Of a stretch of 64,000 nt of DNA, positions 15,238 through 22,644 are shown piece after piece. Within the stretch, counting starts at the first letter, position 1; the number at the start of each line of letters is the position of its first letter. The notes under the pieces were generated by a model. It saw only the letters and a list, made by a program, of their open reading frames with translations. It was not told where the DNA came from and searched no databases. This DNA comes from Streptomyces sp. V3I8 (GTDB lineage Bacteria; Actinomycetota; Actinomycetes; Streptomycetales; Streptomycetaceae), in NCBI RefSeq assembly GCF_030817535.1, contig NZ_JAUSZL010000002.1:8618001-8682000 (forward strand). Direction: 5' to 3'. The position numbers and the translations under genes are program-made.

Positions 15238-18228
15238 TCAGTCGAGTGTGGATGCGCGGGTGGCCAGCCCGCTATCACTCAGGTCGACCGTAAGCATCCG
15301 GCGAAAGGGATTGGCAAGATTCCGTTCCCGCCGCCCGATGTCCCGGTAGCCCAGCGCAACAGCTGTCAGGACGACAAGCACACCGATCCATGTCGTCAAC
15401 GCTCCCAGCGAAAGAGTGAGCAGTTCCAGGGCGAGGAAGAGGAAGCACGGTGCCCAAAAGAGCAAGGACAGAGCCAAGAGGATCTCTATCGAATCCGACG
15501 TACGGTTCACGCATATATTAAGGGTGAAAAGGACGATCACCACCACGGAAGAGCCCAAAAATACCCAGCTCGCCGGGGTAGAGAGATCTGACCACGGCTT
15601 TTGCCCGGAGGGCATCCAGGATGGGCGCGATGTGAGCACGGTGGTTGCCGCACGCATGCAGGCCGTCATGAAAAGCGTGGAGACTGCGCTCCAGACGGTC
15701 CACTGCATGACGGTCTTCAACAGCACGGGCGACCGGGGCGGCGCCACGCACGCAGCCTGCCATGCGGCCTTCGTCAGGGCTGGGCTTGTCTTCTGCTCGA
15801 CCAGGCGCGCAAGGAGAAACGTCTCGACCTCCTGCGGAAGCAGTCCGGGCAAGTGGCGGTAGAAAGGAGGAAGTTGCCGATGCCTGTGAAAAATTTCGGC
15901 GAACTCGTTGCGGCGCTGCTGACCGGCCAGAGAGCTGACCCAGTTGTAGATCTGCTGGCTGTCCGGACTGTTTCTTCCCCGACCTAGATGTCCCGGAACG
16001 GTGCTCTGGTTGTAGCGGTACTTCTCGATTCCCAGGGCGGCTATGGGGGTCCCGATCCTGCGATCGATCTCCCGTACTTCGATTGGCTCGTCGGGCATGG
16101 GCGGGTCGGACGCATAACCGTCCAGATGCCCGTTGTCCATCAGGAAACCTATACGCCCTGCGATGCGGCGCAGTGCCGGAGAAGAGTCCTGGGCCTTCCA
16201 CAGCCATTGATAGGCGGCATCCGTTTGCGGAGCCTCGCACTCCCGAAGGGCTTCTTCTACGTCTGATACGCGGATGAGCGAGGCTAGCCACCAGGCTGCC
16301 CGGCGTGCCGTGGACGTGTGCGCCCATAGGAGCGAGGCGAGTTCCGTTGCCGCCGCCGGTGTGCCGGTGGTGCCCAAGGCGTCGATGGCCCAGATCTCCT
16401 GCCGGTCGGATGCTGCCGATGCGAGTTGCGGGATAGCGATCTCTCCCATGGAGCGGAGAGCTGCCCGGGCCCCTGCGCGGTGCTCGTCATCCGCCTCCAG
16501 CTCGCCGAGACATGCTGCCGCTTCCTGCCGTTCGGATACCGCCAGCGCACGCAGCGCAGCCGCCTGTCGCCCGGAGGCGGGCTCCCAGGCGATGCGGCGG
16601 AGCAACTCGAACGTCTCGTTGCCGCGAGGCGTGTTATTGGACGCAAGAGCGCCGAGCGCGTTGACGACGGCTGTGCCTTCGTCTTCGGAGATCTCCAGGC
16701 GTTCCAGGAAATAGGCGATGATCTCCTCTGCGAGACCTGCGCTGACCGAGGTCGCGTCCGAGAGGCTCTCCAAGGCGAGAATCTTGCTGTCCTCCCAGCT
16801 GTCCGTAAAGAGCTCGGAGACGACCGGAGTGCACTCGACGCTGGCGACGGCACACCACAGCTTCACAACCTCCCGCCAGGCGCCCGGGTCTCTTCGGTAG
16901 TTCTCCAGAAGCCTGCCGGGAGCGTCATGCAGCGCTTGAGCAGCGAGGAACTCTTGGAGAGTGAGGTGCGCGAATCCATATTGGCTTCTGAGTGCGTCCA
17001 GCGGACGCAGTAATTGACTGCGCTCCACGATCTCGTCCCGCAGCGGGAGTACATGATCGGCGTCTAGATCGAAGTCGGGCAGCAAATCGCGGACGACGGA
17101 TTCCAGATTCATGCCTGATATGGCAAGACGGTCATCACGACCTGTGGGCGCCTCGTGCATTGTGAGCGCAATGCGTTGCAGCACCAACAGCTTGCGGTTT
17201 CCATGGTATTGAGCGATGGCCCGGGTGCGACCCAACTGCCTGTCACGGTCCAGGAGATGCGCAATCGCTGCCTTGTAGAATCCCGCGCGGCTCTTTGGGA
17301 GAGGGCCGAACTCTTCCGCCCGGTCCCCCGATTGAAGGTAGGCGATGATCGTGAGCAGGAGTGGCCTCCTGGCGATCCGCATCAGCTCGCGGTTGCTCCG
17401 CAGGGACGCGATGACGCGGTTGACGTTCAGTGTAGCTTCCGCTTTGTTCCAGTTGTTGAGAAAACGCCGCATCGACGCATCATCAAATTCCGCCAAGCGT
17501 ACAACATGGGCGAACTCCGGACTGAGCTGGCCGTCATATACAGCAGTCCGGCACGTGACGATCATTGGGCAGACCGCATGTGTCCGGGCGAACTCGCGAA
17601 GCTCTCCTTCCATGCGCTCGCGGTCTTCGCGGCCGACCTCGTCGAGGCCGTCAAAGAAGATGCGCAGACGTCCAGTGTTCAGCATCTTGTCCACGAGTGA
17701 TGCGGCGCCGAGCACTTTGGCCTGACTGAATTCGGCGACAACGAAATCTCGGAGACTCTTCTGGGAAGCATTGCAATTGTGCAGGTTGATGATGACGGGA
17801 ACCTGAGTGTCGTCCTCTTTTTCTGCCCAGCGAAGAATCTCAGTCTTCGCAAGCAGCGACTTCCCTGCGCCTGGTTCTCCCAGCACCACGATCCGTGAAC
17901 TGCTGCTCAGCGTCTCACTCATATCGGCCCGTTCTGTGCCGACAGCAGACTGAAGGGGAACGTAGATGCGTCGGATGTCGATGTTGACCGTGTCGAATCC
18001 CAACGGATGCCGGCCATGCCACTTCTCGGCGCGCTGTCGGTAGCGCCGAAGCTGTCTGCCGCCGACCCGCCGCATGGAGTTTCTCTTGCGGAAAACTAAG
18101 TCAACGGTGTAGGGGGCGAACCCCTTCATCAACTCGCTGAAGTACGAGGCGAGAAGAAAGAACGTGACAAAAACGACTGCCGCAACACCCGCCCCGTAGG
18201 GCAAGACCTTGTCTAATTGATCACCCAC
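15238..18228 (-). CDS. Membrane-anchored NACHT NTPase with HEAT-like repeats (candidate NLR-type defence protein)
   Basis: 996 residues from GTG 18228 (AGGA site 9 nt upstream). An N-terminal membrane helix (about 10-34) and basic linker precede a NACHT ATPase: Walker A GEPGAGKS (117-124), Walker B FFDGLDEV (191-198), sensor MIVTCRTAVYD (222-232), RRPLLLT near 300 and the NACHT-family mark YGFAHLTLQEFLAAQAL near 425-440. Residues about 480-700 are alanine-rich helical repeats of HEAT type. The last 150 residues hold four or five hydrophobic helices (VFLGSSVVVIVLFTLNICV, LLALSLLFWAPCFLFLALEL and others). NACHT proteins with helical repeats form the bacterial NLR group that includes antiphage proteins. 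Codon use is less GC-biased than its neighbours and IS elements flank it, so recent acquisition is likely. Target unknown. Confidence 0.88.
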   Translation of the reverse strand: MGDQLDKVLPYGAGVAAVVFVTFFLLASYFSELMKGFAPYTVDLVFRKRNSMRRVGGRQLRRYRQRAEKWHGRHPLGFDTVNIDIRRIYVPLQSAVGTERADMSETLSSSSRIVVLGEPGAGKSLLAKTEILRWAEKEDDTQVPVIINLHNCNASQKSLRDFVVAEFSQAKVLGAASLVDKMLNTGRLRIFFDGLDEVGREDRERMEGELREFARTHAVCPMIVTCRTAVYDGQLSPEFAHVVRLAEFDDASMRRFLNNWNKAEATLNVNRVIASLRSNRELMRIARRPLLLTIIAYLQSGDRAEEFGPLPKSRAGFYKAAIAHLLDRDRQLGRTRAIAQYHGNRKLLVLQRIALTMHEAPTGRDDRLAISGMNLESVVRDLLPDFDLDADHVLPLRDEIVERSQLLRPLDALRSQYGFAHLTLQEFLAAQALHDAPGRLLENYRRDPGAWREVVKLWCAVASVECTPVVSELFTDSWEDSKILALESLSDATSVSAGLAEEIIAYFLERLEISEDEGTAVVNALGALASNNTPRGNETFELLRRIAWEPASGRQAAALRALAVSERQEAAACLGELEADDEHRAGARAALRSMGEIAIPQLASAASDRQEIWAIDALGTTGTPAAATELASLLWAHTSTARRAAWWLASLIRVSDVEEALRECEAPQTDAAYQWLWKAQDSSPALRRIAGRIGFLMDNGHLDGYASDPPMPDEPIEVREIDRRIGTPIAALGIEKYRYNQSTVPGHLGRGRNSPDSQQIYNWVSSLAGQQRRNEFAEIFHRHRQLPPFYRHLPGLLPQEVETFLLARLVEQKTSPALTKAAWQAACVAPPRSPVLLKTVMQWTVWSAVSTLFMTACMRAATTVLTSRPSWMPSGQKPWSDLSTPASWVFLGSSVVVIVLFTLNICVNRTSDSIEILLALSLLFWAPCFLFLALELLTLSLGALTTWIGVLVVLTAVALGYRDIGRRERNLANPFRRMLTVDLSDSGLATRASTLD

Positions 18229-18336
18229 GGTGTCATCCTAGAGAAGGCGCAAGCGCGCCGGAGCCCCTATCCGAAGATTCGCTTCTCCTGGACCGGTTCT
18301 GTGATGTAGCCCTTGCCTACCACCGGTAGTTCGTTA

Positions 18337-19404
18337 CTGCCCTTCAAAGCATGGTGTCGTAGGGGCTGACGTCTCGTGATCCCTGCGGTATGCCGACCGT
18401 ATGCGGGGCGACGAGAACCCGGTTATCGCGCACGACCTGCGGGTCGGCATCCGATCGGTTCAGCGCTGGCGCGGAGCCTGGTCGCAGAACGGGCCCTGGG
18501 CCCTGATCTCCAAGGGCCCGGCCTCACTGCCGCTGCTCAATGACGAACTGTTCGCCGTGCTCGAGCGGGAGCTGGCCAAGGGGCCTGTGGCACACGGCTG
18601 GACGGACCGGATCTGGACCCTGTCGCGGATCAAGGCGCTGATCGGGCGCCGGTTCCACAAGAGCTACACCGTGCAGGGGGTGGCCGCCCTGCTCAAGCGG
18701 CACGGCTGGAGCTGCCAGGTCTCCGCCCGCCGCGCGATCGAGCGGGACGAGGCGGCGGTGGCCGGCTGGGTGAAGGAGACCTGGCCGAGCGTGGAAGGAC
18801 CGTGGCGGCGCTTGATGCCCGGCTCGTCTTCGAGGACGAGGCCGGTTTCTCGATGACGCCGCCGGCCACCCGCACCTGGTCGCTCCGCGGCCACACTCCT
18901 GTGGTGCGCGTCCGGGACCGCTCCCGTCGCCGCTTGTCCGTCGCCGCCCTGGCCTGCTACAAGGCCGCCGAATCCTCACGGCTTATCTACCGGCCCTGCC
19001 CGCACACCCGGCCCGATGGCCGCAAAAGTTTTTCCTGGAAGGACTACCGCGACCTGATCCAGACCGTCCACCAGCAACTCGACGGCCCGATCGTGCTGGT
19101 CTGGGACAACCTCAGCCCCCACCTCACCGCCGGCATGCGCCGCTGCATCGCCGACCGTGACCGGCTCACCGTCTTCCAGCTGCCGCCCTACGCACTCGAC
19201 CTCAACCCTGTCGAGGGCATCCGGTCCGTCCTACGACGCACCACCACGGCCCACCGCGCGTTCGCCGGCCCCGATGACCTGATCGCTGCCGTCCGACGTG
19301 GCCTCCGCCGGCTTCAATACCGCCACGACGTCCTCGACGGCTGCCTCACCGGCACTCGCCTCCGACGCCGGCCATCCATGACGCCATCACATATTCAAGA
19401 TCAG
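18337..19404 (+). mobile_element. IS630-family insertion sequence
   Basis: Ends CTG...CAG are flanked by TA on both sides (18335-18336 and 19405-19406), matching the TA target duplication of IS630/Tc1-type elements. The imperfect terminal repeat includes CGTTACTG at 18332-18339 against CAGTAACG at 19402-19409. Two overlapping transposase frames fill the interior. The right end lies exactly in the last codons of a TetR gene. Boundaries are my best fit from symmetry. Confidence 0.7.
18401..18856 (+). CDS. IS630 transposase, first frame (HTH part)
   Basis: 151 residues starting MRGDENPVIAHDLRVGIRSV, then QRWRGAWSQNGPWALISKGP and TLSRIKALIGRRFHKSYTVQ. This is the helix-turn-helix/winged part of IS630 transposases. 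The N-terminus appears about 30 residues shorter than usual, suggesting a deletion near the left end. The last 15 residues are the out-of-frame reading of the DDE domain start, so the useful product needs a -1 shift into the next frame. Confidence 0.8.
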   Translation: MRGDENPVIAHDLRVGIRSVQRWRGAWSQNGPWALISKGPASLPLLNDELFAVLERELAKGPVAHGWTDRIWTLSRIKALIGRRFHKSYTVQGVAALLKRHGWSCQVSARRAIERDEAAVAGWVKETWPSVEGPWRRLMPGSSSRTRPVSR

Positions 19405-19407
19405 TAA
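18802..19407 (+). CDS. IS630 transposase, second frame (DDE domain)
   Basis: 201 residues from GTG 18802, overlapping the first frame by 55 nt. Catalytic motifs: LVFEDEAGFSMTPPATRTWS (first Asp region), IVLVWDNLSPHLTAGM (second Asp) and YALDLNPVEGIRSVLRR (Glu of the LNPVE motif). The stop TAA is formed at the right end where CAG meets the TA target. Transposition would require either frameshifting from the upstream frame or separate translation. The N-terminal shortening of the first frame makes activity doubtful. Confidence 0.84.
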   Translation: MAALDARLVFEDEAGFSMTPPATRTWSLRGHTPVVRVRDRSRRRLSVAALACYKAAESSRLIYRPCPHTRPDGRKSFSWKDYRDLIQTVHQQLDGPIVLVWDNLSPHLTAGMRRCIADRDRLTVFQLPPYALDLNPVEGIRSVLRRTTTAHRAFAGPDDLIAAVRRGLRRLQYRHDVLDGCLTGTRLRRRPSMTPSHIQDQ

Positions 19408-20054
19408 CGCACCAGAGGAAGGCCGGCTGCAGTGGCCGCCACCATGCGTTTCAGTGTCGGGCGGAACGGCGGGAACGCCCCCGCGATCTCCGGCTCGCGC
19501 GCGTACAGTTCACGCAGCGCCTCAGGCGGACGGGTGAGGGGAAACAGCTTCGCGACGAAGGCGCTGGCTGTCATCACGAGTGCGGCGCCATCGGCAGGGG
19601 TCAGTTCCGGGCAGGCGGCGGAGATGCGACGGCCGATCGCCCAGTAGGTGTCGATGGCCCACTCCTTGAAGACCTTCAGCACCTCCACGGACACATTGTG
19701 CTCGAGCATCGTCTCCGCGTGCGTGGTCAAATCACAGTAGAGCGGACGGTCCACGAAGGCATCCGCGAGAACGCCCGCTGTTGCCTCGGTCCCGCTCACT
19801 TCCTGCAACCGGGCACTGACCACGCTCGCCCACTCAGAACCCGCGCTCATCAGCAGATGCAGGTAGATCTCCTCACGCGTCCCGAAGTAGCGCAGCACGT
19901 TGGACTTGGCGAGGCCGACCGCGGTGGCGATGTCCTGCAGGCTGACCCTGGCCACACCGGAGCGCTCGGCGAGCTCCCGAGCGGCGGTGAGAATGGCCTC
20001 GCGGCGCTGATCCTTCTGATCAGGGCGTCGAGCCCGCTGGAATGGCGCTGACAT
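19401..20054 (-). CDS. TetR-family regulator, 3' end altered by IS630 insertion
   Basis: 217 residues from ATG 20054. The HTH is typical: REAILTAARELAERSGVARV, SLQDIATAVGLAKSNVLRYF, GTREEIYLHLL. The ligand domain contains VLKVFKEWAIDTYWAIGRRI and ALVMTASAFVAKLFPLTRPP. The frame ends PLVRY with its TGA at 19401-19403, inside the IS630 terminal repeat, so the native last residues were replaced. Because the domain is nearly full length, the protein may still work. A strong inverted repeat (20078-20120) in the divergent promoter is its likely operator, controlling itself and the SnoaL-like gene. Confidence 0.88.
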   Translation of the reverse strand: MSAPFQRARRPDQKDQRREAILTAARELAERSGVARVSLQDIATAVGLAKSNVLRYFGTREEIYLHLLMSAGSEWASVVSARLQEVSGTEATAGVLADAFVDRPLYCDLTTHAETMLEHNVSVEVLKVFKEWAIDTYWAIGRRISAACPELTPADGAALVMTASAFVAKLFPLTRPPEALRELYAREPEIAGAFPPFRPTLKRMVAATAAGLPLVRY

Positions 20055-20077
20055 GACCGTTCATCCTAGTCCAGATG

Positions 20078-20120
20078 TAACAGAACACCCATCTCTTGTT
20101 AAGGGACGGGCGTTCTGTTA
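20078..20120. promoter_or_regulatory. TetR operator in divergent promoter
   Basis: TAACAGAACACCC (20078-20090) and GGGCGTTCTGTTA (20108-20120) are inverted copies matching at 12 of 13 positions, separated by 17 bp. They sit between the TetR gene and the SnoaL-like gene, the classic place for an autoregulatory operator. Confidence 0.65.
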
Positions 20121-20168
20121 ATGTCCCGGCATCCGACGACCCCATCGCGCTCCCGGGAGTGAAAGACC

Positions 20169-20624
20169 ATCTCCGCCACCTCGACCAACCTCAGTCAGAC
20201 CATTGACGACTTCGTTGCCGCCTTCAACGAGCCGAGCCCTGATCTCGACAAGGTCATATCCTTCTTCGCCGACGACGCCGTGTATCTGCCCGGACACCTT
20301 CCGGAGCGACGTGGCATCGCGGCGATCCGCAAAGAGTTCGAGCCGCACTTCGCCGGGCGCTACGGCACCATGCACTTCGCCGTGTACGACAAGATCGTCG
20401 ACGAGCCGAACCGGCGCGCCACGATCCGCTGGGCCTGCCGGCTCGACATGAGCGGAGAGTCCGGCCGTCATGTGCCGTTGCCACTGCGCCTGTTCGCCCG
20501 TGCGCGTTACGGCGGCCGCATGCAGTGGCACGGTGTGGACGTGTTCCACTTCGACACCGCAGGACGTATCAGTGGCAAGTTCACCTACGCCATGTTCCGG
20601 TTGCCGCTGTGGGAGCGAGGCTGA
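20169..20624 (+). CDS. SnoaL-like / nuclear transport factor 2 family protein, start codon apparently ATC
   Basis: The frame is meaningful from ISATSTNLSQTIDDFVAAFN at 20169, then VISFFADDAVYLPGHLPERR, GIAAIRKEFEPHFAGRYGTM, FAVYDKIVDEPNRRATIRWA and WHGVDVFHFDTAGRISGKFT: a SnoaL_2-like cone fold of about 151 residues. The position where the ATG belongs, after GGGAGTGAAAGACC, reads ATC, and a stop lies three codons upstream. The first standard start, GTG 20280, would drop the first helix. Either ATC is used weakly, or the gene is silenced by a start-codon mutation. Small-molecule isomerase/hydratase or binding role; substrate unknown. Likely target of the adjacent TetR. Confidence 0.68.
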   Translation: MSATSTNLSQTIDDFVAAFNEPSPDLDKVISFFADDAVYLPGHLPERRGIAAIRKEFEPHFAGRYGTMHFAVYDKIVDEPNRRATIRWACRLDMSGESGRHVPLPLRLFARARYGGRMQWHGVDVFHFDTAGRISGKFTYAMFRLPLWERG

Positions 20625-20782
20625 CAGGTCTCCCCGACGGTCCGAACCACCCGAGACGACCTCACACGCCGATGCCCGTCGTACCTCCCCTGGGGAAAGC
20701 TCGGGCCCGCGCGCACGCAGACCGTTTCCTGCATGGTCAGTTGGCGGTTGTTCTGGGTATTGGGGAGTGGACGCTGGGGATG

Positions 20783-21367
20783 GATGGTTCCGGACGGCTT
20801 GTGGGAGTCGGCAGGGCCGTTGCTGCCGTCGGCGCGGGTACGTCCGCAGGGCGGTGGTGTTGCGAACATCGATGCTGAGGCGGTGTTTGCCGCGATCATC
20901 TACGTTGGACGAGCGGGACCTGGTCGACCTGTCACGTGCGGTCCTTGACTCCGCGCACGCGAACGGACTGCCCCTACGCGTCGGACTCTCCGCGGTCAAC
21001 ACCCGCGACAGCCTCGCCCTGAAGCCGGATGCTGTCCCATTTCCACATGGGTTTCCACATGGGACACGAACTCCACGCAGCCGACTCCAAACCCGTACGT
21101 CTCCACACAGGCAAGGCGTACGACGTCCCTCACCTGCGGCGATGGTTATGGGGTAAGCGCATCGGCGTCCGTATCGCTCACAAGGGCATCGACTCCAGCG
21201 AGCGGCTCGGCCGACGTAGGTAGGTCATCGAGCGCACCATGTCCTGGCTGACCTGCTACCGACGGCTCAACCACCGTTACGAGCGGCAACCAGGCAACTA
21301 CCTGGCCTTTCTTGGACTGGCATCCGCTCTCTGCTGCTACAAGCGCTTCCTCAAACTGACCATGTAG
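20783..21367 (+). pseudogene. IS5-family transposase remnant
   Basis: Pieces of an IS5-type transposase in several frames: MVPDGLWESAGPLLPSARVR and DAEAVFAAIIYV (N-terminus), then after a deletion DLVDLSRAVLDSAHANGLPL and VGLSAVNTRDSLALKP, then LHTGKAYDVPHLRRWLWGKR, IGVRIAHKGIDSSERLGRRR, an in-frame TAG at about 21221, and VIERTMSWLTCYRRLNHRYE to FLKLTM. A 12-bp tandem duplication (TTTCCACATGGG, near 21040-21065) sits in the middle. The element cannot encode an active transposase. Confidence 0.8.
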
Positions 21368-21376
21368 GACACGGTC

Positions 21377-21766
21377 TCAGGGCGCCAGGGTGCGCAGGAC
21401 GCAGAACTCGTTGCCCTCCGGGTCCGCCATGACCTGCCAGTTGCGGTCCGGACCCTGTCCCACGTCCGTCTTCCTGGCGCCGAGGGCGAGCAGTCTGGTC
21501 ACCTCGTCCTCGGTGCTGCGGTCGATCGGGCTGACGTCGAGGTGGAGCCGGTTCTTCACGGCCCTGTCCTCGGGCACGTGGACGAAGAGCAGGGTGGGCG
21601 GCATCTGGCGGGCCCGGACCTCCTCGACGGTCGGCACCCAGGAGCCGATCTCGACCTTGCCCTCGCCCCGGTCGATCACCTCGAAGCCCAGGACTTCGCA
21701 CCAGAAGGCGGCGAGCCCTTCCGGATCGTGGCAGTCGACGACCAACTCGGTGAACCTGCTGGCCAT
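21377..21766 (-). CDS. VOC (glyoxalase-like) family protein
   Basis: 129 residues from ATG 21766. MASRFTELVVDCHDPEGLAA and FWCEVLGFEVIDRGEGKVEI are typical of Glyoxalase_6-type VOC proteins. The C-terminal half holds KNRLHLDVSP, LLALGARKTDVGQG and WQVMADPEGNEFCVLRT. His and Glu residues at the usual metal positions (HLDVS, PEGNEFC) are present. A single VOC module of this length normally dimerises to form two sites; it may be a dioxygenase-like or resistance/binding protein. Stop lies 10 bp from the IS5 remnant. Confidence 0.88.
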   Translation of the reverse strand: MASRFTELVVDCHDPEGLAAFWCEVLGFEVIDRGEGKVEIGSWVPTVEEVRARQMPPTLLFVHVPEDRAVKNRLHLDVSPIDRSTEDEVTRLLALGARKTDVGQGPDRNWQVMADPEGNEFCVLRTLAP

Positions 21767-21980
21767 GAAGCTCCCGGTGCGCGCGGACGAGGTGCAGAGT
21801 GAGGTACGGAGTATGAACTGTGCCGGCTGTCCGACGCATCCGGGTTTTCCCGCGGCCCTTCCTCGGCGGACGTCAGGCCGGGACACGGTACTTGGAACGT
21901 GCGTACTGATCACGAGAGGAGGGGGAGGGCGGGCGGAGCAGAACGCTGCCTGCCCCCGGGTGTTGCGGCATACTGACCGT

Positions 21981-22379
21981 GTGGAACCCTCGTCCCCGGA
22001 CTCCTCTCGAGGGAGCCGTCCTGCCGTGCCGCGGCCCGTGTCCTTCGCTGTGCTGGGTGAGCAGTACGCCTGCAGTGGCGCCTGGGTGGTGACGGTGCGC
22101 GGCGATCTCGATCTCGAATCGCTGGCAGCGCAACGCACGCAGCTGGAGAGAACCGCGGCCGCCGTTCCCGTCCTGGTCCTGGACTTGAGCGCGGTCACTT
22201 TCGCCGACTCCTCCTTTCTCAACCTGCTGTTGATGGTGCGCCGAGCCACCGACCTGCGACTGGCCGGCGTCCCTGGCCAGATCGCGCGGTTGCTGGAGTT
22301 GACCGGGGCCGACGAAGTGCTGCGCCTGTTTCCGACGGTGTCCGACGCCCTGCCCGCGTCCGCCCCCGCCGGCCCCTGA
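21981..22379 (+). CDS. STAS-domain anti-sigma factor antagonist
   Basis: About 132 residues. The STAS fold is clear: WVVTVRGDLDLESLAAQRTQ, VPVLVLDLSAVTFADSSFLN (the DSS Ser is the phosphorylation position in SpoIIAA-type proteins) and LNLLLMVRRATDLRLAGVPG. I chose GTG 21981 because CATACT lies six bases upstream, giving a plausible leaderless transcript; GTG 22038 is an alternative. Such proteins bind anti-sigma kinases and release a SigB/SigF-like factor. No partner kinase is nearby, so it probably acts with one encoded elsewhere. Confidence 0.85.
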   Translation: MEPSSPDSSRGSRPAVPRPVSFAVLGEQYACSGAWVVTVRGDLDLESLAAQRTQLERTAAAVPVLVLDLSAVTFADSSFLNLLLMVRRATDLRLAGVPGQIARLLELTGADEVLRLFPTVSDALPASAPAGP

Positions 22380-22644
22380 CGGCCGGCCGCCGACGACCGG
22401 CCGACGGGCCGTCAGGGACCGCCCGCCCGCGTGCCGTACGCGCGTCCGGGAAACCCGGGAGTCCGGGAGATCCGGGAAGTCCGTGGAACCAGGCAGGGAA
22501 CGGGACGGGAACGTGCTTCGAGACGGTCCGTTCGACGAAGGCCACGGCAGGTGCCCCCTTGAATCCCCCGGCACGAGCCGATCTCCGACGTCTTGCGTAC
22601 GACCCGACCGGCGAGGTTCGAACAATCCTGTATGAGGAGTCCAT

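Noticed and set aside
18802..18856. Programmed frameshift signal in the IS630 element
   Set aside because: The frames overlap as in other two-frame elements, but no clear slippery heptamer is present, so frameshifting versus decay cannot be decided by eye.
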